A DNA stretch of 64,000 nt from Siphlonurus alternatus (Eukaryota > Arthropoda > Insecta > Ephemeroptera > Siphlonuridae): the NCBI GenBank assembly GCA_949825025.1, contig OX463778.1, positions 24,113,551 to 24,177,550 of the forward strand, given 5' to 3'. The notes beneath the pieces are model-generated. The model ran no database searches, had not been told where the DNA came from, and saw only the letters and a list, made by a program, of their open reading frames with translations. Both the position numbers and the translations under genes were made by a program. Every line of letters begins with the position of its first letter. Position 1 is the first letter of the stretch. Below, in pieces: positions 22,005 to 34,031 of this stretch.

Positions 22005-25000
22005 AGAAATATATAATCACTTTCTGATCAACAAATAAAACTTAAAAATAAGTACACCATCAATTTACATTTCAAATCATTTATTATTATTATTATTAAG
22101 ATGAAGAAAACACATTTTTATGCTGTACTGGAAAATTGTAAATAAAATAAAATAATTAATTAATTAATTTTTAGGCCCCATATAAATGGACAAATGCTTG
22201 GACAGATAAATTTAATAAATAAAATAATTAATCATAAATTTAAAATACAGAGTTGTAATATATATACGTATTATTTTTTTAGAACTAAAAATACAACATC
22301 TTCTTGGCAAAAATACATTGAAACAATTTTAATAAGCTCACTGGTTCTTCAATTTAAAATGCTGCCAATAAAAAATTAATACAATAAATATGTTAATGGT
22401 CAATTAATAAACAAACCACAAAAATCAGAACTCTATCAAATTATACATCTTAAATTTAGCAATATTTGGACAGATTGATTAGCATATATTGCATATTTTT
22501 TTATAATTATTATAACAGTATTTTTTATTTTTTATTTATACATTTTTTGTAATTTTGATAGTCTTTTTTTACACACCTAAAATGTCAAGTAAAATATTTA
22601 AAATAACAAAATACATTCAATTAATTTACACATATATCATTATTATACAATTATATAATAATAACAACAGTGGTGAAAACCAGTACACATCACACTGCTA
22701 GAAAATTAAATATGATATTGCTGCAATTATAAAAATGGTGTTACGACGCCGAGAGAAAAATTAAATTTCTTTCACCATTGATTAAAGTGACGAATGTGAT
22801 TACATTATCATGTTGTTACTGTATCGTTAAATATACAATACATTCTTTATGATTGCAAAGTTAATGTGTGTTAACGTTTAACAGTTAACATTTCATTACG
22901 ATACAGTAATGTTTCTCAAACTGTTCTGGCATTAATTAACAAGCATTAAGTGTACCTGGGGAGTTCTAGATAACAAAAATAAAAATTGCAATTAAATTTT
23001 TTTCCAGTTTTACAAACAATAGTAAACTTAATTGTACAGTGACTATATATAGAAATTTCTAATAGAAGAAGAATCATTTTCTCGTGAGAATTAAATATTA
23101 AAAGTATGTCTGACATTATGTGGCTAACACATCATTTTAAATTTCATCTACAGCATAATATATGAGATATTGTCAGAGATAAAATCACTGATTCTTACAT
23201 GAATATAAATATTATTTACTTAGTACTTCCCACAACTTCTACAATATATGATTCTATGTTTCTTAAAGTCTACAATATGGTTGAAAACAATTCATGATTT
23301 CATGTGTTTTTACTTTTTATATATAAGGTTGTCCTGGACATGTCGCTACAATTGATCTTTGAATGAAATCTTTAAATTGGGGTTGGTGAACTTTAATAAA
23401 GCCAAAGACTAATATTTTAAATCAAGATTGATCAGAATTACCGTGAGCAAATTTGCTGAAACATTCAAACAATCACAATGGAGTACCGACCTCAAAATTT
23501 TTTATTGCAGAAATGGATAGAGGGTGCAAAAATATGCCACTCTGAATTTTTTAAGAATTTTTTGAGAACCAGAACTATTTATAAAAAAATATTGAAAGTC
23601 CATTTTGATCAAGAGGCGCCTCTCCTTAAGAAAAGGATAGGACATTAACGCCCGTGACGTCATGAAACGGAATTTCAATAATTTTTAAAAAATACTTCCC
23701 GGTCTCGGAAAAATCTGAAAAAATTCAGAGTGGCATATTTTTGCACCCTCTATCCATTTCTGCAATAAAAAATTTTGAGGTCCGAACTCCATCAAAAAGC
23801 AACTGTAATAAGGGTATAATATGAAATTTCAAGAGTTAAAGTCATTAAAGGAAGTTTGAGAAGCACTTCAGTACAGTATAAATCATGAAATATCTAACTT
23901 GATAGAATATACACAGGATTTAGAAATCAATTCCAATGAAGAAATGATCAAAATAATGTTACATAATAAACATAATATATAGTCATTTTTTTCTGTTTTA
24001 ATAAATATGATTCTCCATATTCTTATCTGCATGGTAATCACATTGTCTTATCAGCAAATGTTCCTAGTATCTGACAATCTAATAACAAATCTAACAAATC
24101 AATCTGTGCTAGTAGAAAATAACAATTCAATTCTATCATTATTATAGTTTTCGATGCTTAAAAACAGACTAACAAAACATGGAAATTCAAACTACACATT
24201 GGAAATATAAATTATGAATGTGTACTGTGAAATACTATAGACATAAAAACACTAGATATGTGGATAACAATTGTTGATTGCATTTAAGTTAAAGGCATTA
24301 TTTCAAACATTGAAATTTGTGCATTTTTATAAAAGATAATTATACCTACACTAATAATTTTTATGTTTAGATAAAGTAAAAAACATTTAATACATAAAAA
24401 TTTAATGATGATAAGAACTTTTTCTATTTATTTAGCAAGATTATTAAAAATTATTTAAAAATAGTAAATACTACCTAACATAAGTTAAGTTAATAAAATC
24501 ATTGAGTGGGAAAATGAATAAACTTATAACTATATACGAGCCAAAATATTAACGTTTAACTTCATAATGTAAACATGCTGGACAGTCATTATTCCTTACA
24601 TATAATTTAAACATTGAACAGTACATATTAAATATATTTATAATTCAGCCAGAAAAAAGCTGGCCACATCGCAATGTAGCGATTACAACAATGAAGATCA
24701 AGTTTGGTGCATCACCACAAAAAAGGTGCGTCATCCAACACTAATGGGGGCATTTTCATTCAGAAGTTTCCTTAACAGTAATGGAAAAATTAGGCATTTG
24801 TGAGGAAAGAATAGTTACCAAGAGGAATGAAAGTGACAAACATTACCGGGCCGTGGACACAAAAATGTAAGTCAAAGTCAACAAATAGGATTTGTAGTGC
24901 AAGAGTCATGTGAAAATTACACATTATTTTTAAATTTACGAACATACAAGGTTATAATGCATAACATTTTAAAATTATCTTTAATACTTTATAAAATGTA

Positions 25001-26661
25001 ATAAAAACATTATATTTTGATTTTATACACCGTAATTATATATAATAGTAGTCTAGCTATGATTAATATAGGGTCTAGTTATAATGACAACACATTTAAT
25101 TTAGAACTAATAAACAGAGATTGGATTTTATTATAAAAAGTATACTGTATTTTGTTAATTTAAGATACTACCTATTTAAATGATTCTGCATTTTGCAAAA
25201 CAATCACGTATTTATATTACTACAATATTAAATGCAACAATAAATGGAAATAGTTTAATATATAGATATGAAAGAGAAGACTGTGGTTTTGAGATCTGGC
25301 AATGATATTACTCGGTGCATACCATGGTAATTATTATATTATACAACTTTGACCTAATGATTGCAACATTATTGCCATATCTCGAAATGGCAGATATTAA
25401 AACTTCAGTGGGCTGGTAGTCAAACCGCCTTCGGTTTGATGGATGTCAAGACTTTAAAATATTTGTTTTCAACTACTGTGGACAGCTGTTTTTCAACAAG
25501 ATGTTGTGTCAATATGTTAATAGTATTTTGCTGCATATCTTTAATTGGTACCTATAAGTACAGGAGTGAAAATGTTTAAAATAGAAGAAATGTTTTGCAA
25601 AAATTTATGCTTTGAAGATTTTGTTAGAATAAGTTTTTTTTTTTTTTTTTTTTTCTTGTTTGCTTGTTTTCTAAGTTTTTTTTTTAATGAAGAATTAAGT
25701 TGACAAAAAACATGAAAGAAACCTTATAAACTGTTCTTTAGTTATTTAATGTTAAAATAATAATAATTAAAGTTACACTGTATAACTTTTGCATCTAAAG
25801 TTTATGCTGATTGATTTATTGGTAACTCCTGTGTATTCAAAGCCTATATTGCTTTTGATAAAACACCTTGATTGTCACCCATATACATGCAAGGTTTTGG
25901 TATGAAAATATTACTAACCAGCATAAAACTTGCAGACAGTCATAAAACTTTTTTAATACGTACTTCATTAAATTGTTGATATTGTTTATATACATGTTGT
26001 TCATCTGTATCAGATTGAAGGTAATTTTAATCAAATTAAAAAACCATACAGTATCAAGATTTTAAAATACATTAATAATGTATAAAATTTAAACAGAACA
26101 TTTTCTTCTTTAATTAATGTGTTATTTGCACTGTGCTAAGCTATATTATACTAGTTTTAAAAATGTTCTTTGGATAAATTCTTTTGTTCGACGACACACA
26201 ATGAAACAATATTTTAAATAAAATTCCATACAAAAACTGTGTTACAAGAATACAAGAGCTTTTAGTTTTAGCATTCATAGTCAGTACGTTTTCAAATGAT
26301 ACTCTGGATTCAAAACTATTTTGTTGTGTCAACAACTCTGTACTTGGAAGTATTGAAGTTCTAGTAGAAATGTTAAAGAACAAACTGCTTTCAATAATGT
26401 ATGCTCGATCATCACGAAATTTCTTTAGTTTTGCAATTGATGACTTTTCATTGACATTTTTTTTTCCAAATTATTAAATAGAGCGTACAGTCATGTTACT
26501 ATACTTTTTTTTTATTCCTCCAGAGGCCAGCAACCTTTTTTTTAAATTGTTATCAAATGTTTGGCCACACCCCTTCAAGGCGTTTAGGCTCTGTTCTTTT
26601 ATGAAGGAGAAATACATCCAGGATTCGAGTGTTGGTACAATATTTAAAATAATAATAATAA
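22005..26661. other. AT-rich intergenic desert with one foldback
   Basis: Between the SYMPK upstream region and the 28 kb gene I find no exon with paired splice sites and family similarity. The sequence is low-GC. A CRE-type foldback interrupts it at 23479-23792. The small frames at 25361-25579 and 26141-26383 have AT-rich codon use and no support. Distal 3' UTR of the minus-strand gene ending at 28326 could reach into the right part. Confidence 0.5.
23479..23792. mobile_element. CRE-type foldback element, copy A2
   Basis: The arms run TGGAGTACCGACCTCAAAAT to its complement, with TGCAGAAATGGATAGAGGGT inside. The centre reads CTCCTTAAGAAAAGGATAGG with one TGACGTCA. Its undisturbed TTAAGAAAAGG centre shows what the nested copy at 26662 looked like before insertion. 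Confidence 0.85.
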
Positions 26662-27399
26662 TGGAGTATCGACCTCAATTTTTTTTATTGCAGAAATGGA
26701 TAGAAGTTGCAAAGTTATGCTACCCTGATTTTTTCCAGACTTTTTACAGCTCTAGAAGTATTTTTAAAAAATTACAGAAAGTCCTTTTTGTGACGTCACG
26801 AGGCGTCTCTCCTTAAAGGGGTACCAAAGTGAATACTTTTTTTACATGTTCGGGCAGCTATGAATTATTCTGATATCCCTGTGGCTCAATATTTCCGTAC
26901 AATGCCTAGTTATTTTACAATTAATTATTTAGTTTGAAAAGTGAGTTTGATAACTGTTGGTTGATTCAAGTTGGTGCGCTCCAGCAACAGTCGCTGATAC
27001 GACGAGAATCTCCCGCGAATCGGGGGAACCTCCTCCCGCCCCCTTCTTGTCGTATCACCGACCGCTGCGGCCGCGGGCATGCTTGAATCAACCAACGGTT
27101 TTTAAACTCACTTTTCAAACTAAATAATTAATTGTAAAATAACTAGGTGTCGTACGTAAATATTGAGCCACAGGGATATTAGAATAATTCGTAGCTGCCC
27201 AAACATGTAAAAAAAGTATTCACTTTGGTACCCCTTTAAGAAAAGGATAGGACTTGCCGCCGCATGACGTCACAAAAAGGACTTTAAATCATTTTTTAAA
27301 ATTACTTCCAGGGCCGAAAAAATTTTGAAAAAAATCAGGGCAGCATAACTTTGCACCCTTTATCTATTTCTGCAATAAAAAAATTGAGGTCGATACTCC
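26662..27399. mobile_element. CRE-type foldback element, copy A3, split by an insertion
   Basis: The left half (26662-26816) and right half (27236-27399) together make an ordinary family member with GGAGTATCGACCTCAATTTT ends and TGACGTCA sites. They are separated by a 419 bp foldback inserted at the central TTAA. The right half resumes exactly with GAAAAGGATAGGACTTGCCG, as in intact copies. Confidence 0.9.
26813..27239. mobile_element. TTAA-flanked foldback element, family AGGGGTACC, nested
   Basis: The 419 bp element (26817-27235) has ends AGGGGTACCAAAGTGAATAC and its exact complement and is flanked by TTAA on both sides. Long arms continue inward (ATTATTTAGTTTGAAAAGTG) to a GC-rich centre at about 26980-27080 containing CGTATCACCG and GCGGCCGCGGGC. 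It is non-coding. The duplicated TTAA is confirmed because intact copies of the host repeat have a single TTAA here. Confidence 0.93.
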
Positions 27400-28325
27400 G
27401 TAATAGTTCACAGTCTCGAAAGAAAAAAAATTAGTGTAAATGTCATTCAAGTTGTCCATTACTTATTGTTAGTATAATTCTATTGCACATACATACATGA
27501 AACTTGCCAGTATGTACAAAATAATAGTTGGTTACCAGTTTTGAAAAAAAAAAAAAACTAGTAAATTAACAGTAAACATTAGTTAAGTTTTTATAACTTT
27601 ACTAATACTGCATGTCCTCTCATCCACAACATTTATATTCAAGAACCATTTTACTGACAGCAAGCTTTTAAAGATAGTCATCTTTTAGCTCTCCTCTCTT
27701 ATGTTCAAATGAAAAAGTTCCTTTTTAATTTGAAAAACAAGAAGACTAGCTCGTCATACTTATTTGTTTAAAAATTAGAAATAGTGAGTGTACAGCTAAA
27801 GTACATATTAATTAACGATTGTTCTCATTTTACCGTTTTTCTCATTTCAATTTCAGTACTCTATTATAATGCACAATCTCATTATGAATGGCAAAGGAGT
27901 GGCATACTGACATTACACATTATGCATAAAATCAAAAACAAGATATTTAGAACATTTTAAACAAAAACATGTTATCATACTCATTCAGTGGAAATTGTCT
28001 CATTTAAACCACAATTTTGTGAGATTTTACATTAAATAAATGGCACATATCTTTGGCATAATCTCCTTAATATATGCATAACTTACATACATTAGGAGTT
28101 AGTACATAATAAACTATATATTTATTTAAGAAATCTACATGATTTAAATATATATTAATATTATTCTGTACTATAAATTCCTGTATGGTAAATGCATTTT
28201 TTTAATAAACTTCATTTGAAATATTAAATAATAAAAGATAGATTTTAAAATTAATTTGTTACTTTTTAAGAGATTCCCAAAGGTTATCACAGCTCGCTGT
28301 GACTAGAAGATATGGAAGATGGTTT

Positions 28326-31300
28326 CTAACTGGTGGCCTTGTCATAGGACGGGGGTGGCACTTCTTGTTGTGAGCCCTGTGCTGGGGGAATGATGTGCAG
28401 GGGAGGAGTTTCGGGCTGTGGCAGCCAGATGGCGATGTGGTAGGGCGGAGGCTCGCCTCCCGTGGCAGGAGCCGGATGCAGCTGGGCAGTCTGCTGGCTG
28501 GTGTGCACCCACGGCTGAGTGTGTTGGGCCAACATAAGACTGTCCGAGGCCCCAGAACCTTCCTCTTCCTCGGGAATCTCAATCAGAGCGCTGCGAGGAC
28601 CAGCTGGAATGTCAACATTTTTTTAGATTTTTGTTAACGATTGACCTCAGTTGAAACCGGAAGTAGGAAATTTCCGTCAAACGGAATTGAAATAAATTTT
28701 AAAAAATTGAGGATGCTCTAAAACTTAATTGCTGATGGTTTGAGCAAATTCAAGGGGGCGGTTTTCTCACAATAGCTCCATTTCCGGTTTCCGTCCATAA
28801 GGCCAATGTTAAACTTCTGACTCAATTTTCTCAAAACTGGTCGAACAGATCCACTTCAAAAAAAAATTAAACAACCTTATTGTGGCAAGCTTTAAGACTC
28901 GTGCAAGTCTCATTAAAATCAAGAGGGCCGTTTCCGAGATCCAAATCAACTGAGGTCAATCCTTAAGGGTGAGATAACACGGAACATCAATTGTACCAGA
29001 AGTCCCATTTGATTAACATGTAAACCTTAGCAACCTCATAATAATTCTGATTTTTTTTTAGAGATAGTTCTTAGCACCAAAAAAATATAGAAAAAATTTC
29101 AAAACAATCTTTCAATCCGATTTTTTTAAATTAATTTTTTAAATTTTCAGTATAGTGCGTTCCCATGGAGACCTCAACTAATAAATTAATTTAAAAAAAT
29201 TGGATCGACCGTTTGTTTTGAAATTTGTCTACATTTTTTTGGTGCTAAGAACTGTCTCTGAAAAAAAAAAAAAAAAAAATCAGAATTAATATGAGGTTGC
29301 TAAGGTTTACATGTTAATCAAATGGGACTAAGCTACTACAATCAATGTTTCGTGTTATCTTACCCTTAATGAACTAAATAAATTAACTCCTTTTATCTTA
29401 TTGATTTTCTAAATTATTCTTATTCTAAATAATACACTAGAACAAAAACTAAGGTTTAAATCTCAGTCTCTACTAAACTTGATCAACTGATAGTCTTACA
29501 AGTTAGTGCTGTTGATATCCAATGGCGAAAATTATTTTTCATTTGTCTTAAGTTTAAAATAAGTTAAAATCACTTAATTTTAATTCATAGTGAATAGTGG
29601 AAACAACTTGTCTGTATACACAAAGATACAGTATTGTAGTCAGTTCTTAGGTTATTAGGTGCAATCTGAGCCCCTAAAAAGTAAATTGGCACTAAATTGA
29701 CTCTAGTAAACATATCATTTTACAGACTTTTACCTCAAGCATATCAAAATACATTAATATTAAACTAAAGTACAGCTTACTTATTCAATAATTATTGTGA
29801 AATCAATAATTACACATTATGAATACAAAATAAATAATATAGCTCACTTGTCAGTCATTATTATCTTTCATTGCACCATTTTTTACTTTTTTTATTTTAT
29901 TTTAGGACTCACGTGTGCTAGGGTTCTGGTTTGGTGTCTGGGCGGAGCGTGCGGCAAAGCAGCCCCGAGGGGGCCCCGCGCTGCATAGTGAGATGATGCA
30001 ACCGGCCACGAGCAGCAGAAGCAGCAGCGCACAAACTGCTAGGTACAACACTTCGTGGCCGGAACCCTGCGACAAGAGTTAGTCAATGTAGCAATGTTTC
30101 ACTATTATTAATGGGGCACATTCACAATTCAATTTAGCCCCACTTTAGCCTTGATTTTTATTCCAGATCAAAGTACTAAATATGGAGCTTAATCAGGGGC
30201 TTAACATAGTACTAAAAAATGTGCTAATTGGTGCTAACGTATCTGTTTAACATTACTGCACTAATTTTCCCCCCTCCCCCCCTTTCCCTCAAAAAAGTGA
30301 AAAAAAAAAAATAAAAACAAGGGAGATATTAACACTATCTTTGTCCACAAACTTTGAAAAATACAAAATTACATTACAGTATAGAACTTCCACTATCCCT
30401 CCTTCCCCCAAAACAAAAACAGCAACAACAATAACACGAACAACAACAAACAACAACAGCCAAGACTGGGTCTGTCATACACCAGATAAATTACTATACT
30501 AATATCTGTAAATTTTGCTCTGTTTTACTCCCATTTATCCCGGCCTCAGGTTAAGCAAATCAAGCTCAGTTTTTTATTTTTAAACCAATTTGACCATAGT
30601 TGATACTATTCTTTAGGTTCAAAGGGAATCTGCTAAGTGACTCACGACAGCAAACACTCACCCTGACCTTGTTGTCGACGTAGAACTTGGCTGCGGCGAT
30701 GAAGGCAGACACGAGGGCAAGGCTTGCCCAGAGGCCGCACTTAATCCGTCCAACCGCGAGCACCTCTCTGCGTGGTGCGGGGAGGCGTAGGAGCACTTGT
30801 TGCTGGGGAGCCAGCCCCGGCCCAGACTGGGGCAGCAGAGACATGCCCCCTCCCCCACGACCAGACCCCACCACCTCGGAGCCCTCCCCTCTATCACCAG
30901 CCTCCAGACTGAAACAAAATGAAGAAAAACATCATCAATATTTGTTTATTAAGAGTTTAAAGATTGTTGGTATTGTTTTCTTATTCAAATTAAGGAAAAT
31001 AAACCATTTAGGTTGTGATAATCTTATTAAAAGAAAAGGATAGGAATAACCAGCAAGGCCTTACCGATCGAAAGAGTCACAGCAGGTGGAAATTCTTGTG
31101 GTCACAGAGGTTCACTCGAAAGTTTTTACATTTTTGAAACGTTTCGCATCGTGGAGATGCTTCTTCAGTCACAAGAAGAAGTAGAATGATCTTCACTCGA
31201 AAAACTTTCGAGTGAACCTCTGTGACCACAAGAATTTCCACCTGCTGTGACTCTTTCGATCGGTAAGGCCTTGCTGGTTATTCCTATCCTTTTCTTTTAA

Positions 31301-34031
31301 TAAGGTATTGTTTTCTTATAAGATTTTGATTGATTACAGTAGCTTTTACGGTATTTGTACATAATATGAAAAACATCCGAATTAAGTCACCAAAATTAAA
31401 TTAATTTTGTAATAATGAAACAGTTAAATCAATAATTCTTGATTCAAGATTCCTACAAAATTTCTCTTGTAGAATAAACAGGGAAAGAGTATTGCAGTAT
31501 TCCAGTCCACACAGTAAATCAGTACATATTAACTCAACATATTGTACCTACACATTCCATGTATTTTAATTAACAATACTGAAACTGTTGGCAGCAATAA
31601 ACTTTAAATACAGTACTGTAATCTACAGATTATTATAGATGTGCATTTTTCGAACCTCCTACTTCTTACTTTCTTTAAATATTTTTACTGCCACAGTCTC
31701 TTCAAATTTGAAGCTTTGTAGAAAGATTAACATTAGTACGTAGCTTATATTTGATAAAAGGAAAGCAATAGGTTTCTTTTATCAAATATCCAAACCGCAA
31801 TGTTTTTTTTTTCGTATAAATATTCATTAATTAGTAATTTCAAACTCTCTTATAATAAATATAATCCACTTCCTTCATATTAAGATTTGCACTTGCGGCT
31901 ACTAACTATAAAAAAAATTGTTAATATCTATGTGCGCTACATTTGCTAACATCGTAGAGCTACTTGCCTGCTGGTATCTGCCTGTAGTCTCGAGGTTGCT
32001 GCATGAGGAGCAGAAGAATGAGACTGCAAAAGAGATGCACCGTGATGCTGCAGGAGTCTCTGTCTATGATGATTGGCACGCCTGACCCCCCCGCCTGCCT
32101 GTGCAGACTCTATGGGCTGAAACCGGTGAACAGGGGTGACCATGACGAGGCCCCCTACCTTGCAGCACCCCGCCCCTCCACCCCAAGAGACCCCTCCCCC
32201 ACGGTGACGAGATCCAGGTGCACGGTAACGCCCGCTAATAGAACAAGCCTGACTTCTCTTGTCAATCCAGAAATGCATTGAGGATGTAGCAGTCAATTTA
32301 CACCATCATGAGGGAGTTTAGGAGGTGATGATATTCCATGTACTACCTGTTGGAAAAAGGAAATAAGTCTATTAATATTCAAATTAACTTGAATTGTATC
32401 CTACATGTATACTGTATACATAATATAAGGAGTGTAAGTAACCTCATTAATCTCATTATGTATATTAATAATGGACATGACACGCATGCGATTGCAATTT
32501 TTTTATTGTCTGGAAATTGAGGTCCTCATTATTCCTGATCAGAGATGTTACAGCTAGCTCTTGGTCAAAAAGTTTCAGACCATAATGTTACCAGGGAGGA
32601 AAGCATCACAAGTCAGATATACCGGTATACAATTATACTGCATTGCAATTATGCATAATATATAGCTAACAGAGATTTGTGGCTCAAAAGGTCGTTTAAT
32701 CCTAGCCCAGAACTTTGATTTCCATATCATCTGATGATGGTACAATTAATGTATACTGTATGTGTACATGTAGTAAGCGTAGTAAGCATACAGTCAAACA
32801 CCTAGATCTTAGAATGAGTGTAGACTTGTGGCATGCTAAGGCGATGCCTGTCTCTAGCGGGATAATATACAGTATATTATTATTGTATATCCCACTAGAG
32901 ACAGGTGTTGCCTTAGCCGCCACACGTCTACACCCATTCTAGGATCTGTTCGACTCTACTGCATATGGAACTGTAGGAACTCGACCCATATTACTAAGGC
33001 TGTGGTCCGTATTACTGTTGTGATGGTTGTGAAGCGGTCCATAATTTACTTAATAGATGGTGATTGATGGTTGTCAGCCAGGGCCAGCTGAGACCCAAAG
33101 ATTCCCAAAGTAGAATATTTTTTATTGTGAGCGGTTGGGAAGAAAACTCCCAACTGAGAGGTGGTTCGTAATTTGAAGATGTGAATTTAATTTTTGGCTA
33201 AGAGCGCAGGTCCATGCACCTCACAACCATCACAAGCGTGCTGCGAGGCGGGCCGGGCGGGCGTAGCCTAAAACGTGTGACTGAGCGCTTGCATGCTGTA
33301 CAGTATAACAGATCTTAGTTTACCACTAAACAGCTCAGTAGACTAGACGGCGCCAGATATATCAGCCAATGAAAAGGTGGCCAGCTGACATTTTAGCCTT
33401 TTCATTGGCTGATATATCTGGCGCCGTCTAGTCTACTGAGCTGTTTAGTGGTAAACTAAGATCTGTTATACTGTATGCATATCACCAGGAGAAGTATAAT
33501 TATGAATACAATTAAGTCACACATTTAACGACTATAATCACTTTAAATGCTTATTTCCTACTTGCACAGTATGGTAGCTAGCCTATAGAGGGTCAGAGTG
33601 AGACATATATATATCACACTGCTTCCCTTTTTTAACTAACTATAACCAAAGGAAGAATGCGTATTATATAAATTTATCATGCTGACATAAGTCTTTTTAT
33701 ACCGTACAGCTAGGTTACACACATGCAGGAGAGATGAATATTGTACACAATAGAATATAAGTCGCATTCAAGACTTGTATTCAAGTGCCAACAAATATTG
33801 ATATCGCAAAGAAAAGGCCTCGATCTCTGATCTCCGTGAACCCTTAAATGGTTTGAAAGTTAGCAGAAATTTATTAACTTAGTACTTACCGATTCATTAG
33901 TATTTATAAGATTCACAACATTTGTTCCGTGGATGGGCACCTTTTATTAAAATAAGCTTAAATTAAGCTATCAAAATTTTGGCAATCCTCTTTGTTTACC
34001 TCAGCTGCTGCGATTTGCGCTCTGATGCCAT
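28326..34031 (-). CDS. unrecognised two-pass membrane protein with PPxY motifs, 4 exons
   Basis: Exons: 34031-34000 (ATGGCATCAG start, AG/GTAAAC donor), 30908-30662, 30066-29913 and 28603-28326, all GT-AG with phases 2, 0 and 1 closing to 236 aa. The N-terminus is Gly/Ser- and Pro-rich. Two hydrophobic helices follow: about 66-85 (GLWASLALVSAFIAAAKF) and about 99-121 (VLYLAVCALLLLLLVAG). A cytosolic-type tail has an acidic IPEEEEG patch, a PPPY motif (EPPPYH) and a terminal PPPSYDKATS. PPxY motifs bind WW domains, typically of NEDD4-family ubiquitin ligases, so a trafficking-adaptor or ligase-substrate role is an inference. I do not recognise the family; the layout recalls TMEM51/TMEM139-type proteins. 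Exon 1 is the least certain part. It is chosen because its phase-2 donor fits exon 2 and it has an ATG in good context. A Met at about 30845 is an alternative start. Confidence 0.75.
28634..28966. mobile_element. TTAA-flanked element, family GATTGACCTCAG
   Basis: The ends GATTGACCTCAGTTGA and complement (28639-28654, 28946-28961) are flanked by TTAA at 28634-28637 and 28963-28966. The interior has several GTTTCCGT/CCGGAAGT stretches but no frame. It sits in intron 3 of the membrane-protein gene, close to its last exon, and shares its right TTAA with the next element. Confidence 0.75.
28963..29369. mobile_element. TTAA-flanked foldback element, family GGGTAAGG, diverged copy 3
   Basis: TTAA-GGGTGAGATAACACGG on the left mirrors CGTGTTATCTTACCC-TTAA on the right. 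The arms hold TCCCATTTGATTAACATGTA and AGCAACCTCATA. The termini are clearly related to the copies at 594 and 21489, but the inner sequence is unrelated, so it is a sibling subfamily (399 bp). Non-coding. Confidence 0.85.
31027..31300. mobile_element. TTAA-flanked foldback element, family AAGAAAAGGATAGG
   Basis: The ends AAGAAAAGGATAGGAATAAC and complement are flanked by TTAA. The arms (about 31031-31135 and 31190-31296) pair closely through CACAGCAGGTGGAAATTCTT. The loop holds GAAACGTTTCGCATCGTGGA and GCTTCTTCAGTCAC. It is 266 bp inside intron 1 of the membrane-protein gene, with no coding capacity. Confidence 0.8.
32803..32948. repeat. foldback repeat, about 145 bp
   Basis: The left arm CCTAGATCTTAGAATGAGTG continues to CTCTAGCGGGATA. 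It pairs imperfectly with the right arm TATCCCACTAGAGACAGGTG through CATTCTAGGATC. The centre near 32875 is a TA-rich palindrome. It lies in intron 1 of the membrane-protein gene. Confidence 0.7.
33015..33240. repeat. short-arm inverted repeat
   Basis: TTGTGATGGTTGTGA near 33020 is matched by TCACAACCATCACAA near 33220. The interior is not palindromic. It could be a small non-autonomous transposon. The ends are too short to define exactly. Confidence 0.45.
33298..33476. repeat. near-perfect palindrome, 79 bp arms
   Basis: The arms 33299-33377 and 33397-33475 are essentially identical complements. They run from ACAGTATAACAGATCTTAGT to CCAATGAAAAGG, with a 19 bp spacer. The near-absence of mismatches implies recent formation or ongoing homogenisation. 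No terminal target duplication is evident. Confidence 0.85.

Noticed and set aside
25420..25441. Perfect short hairpin CAAACCGCCTTCGGTTTG
   Set aside because: A single 7 bp stem with no T-run or RNA gene context; expected by chance in 64 kb.
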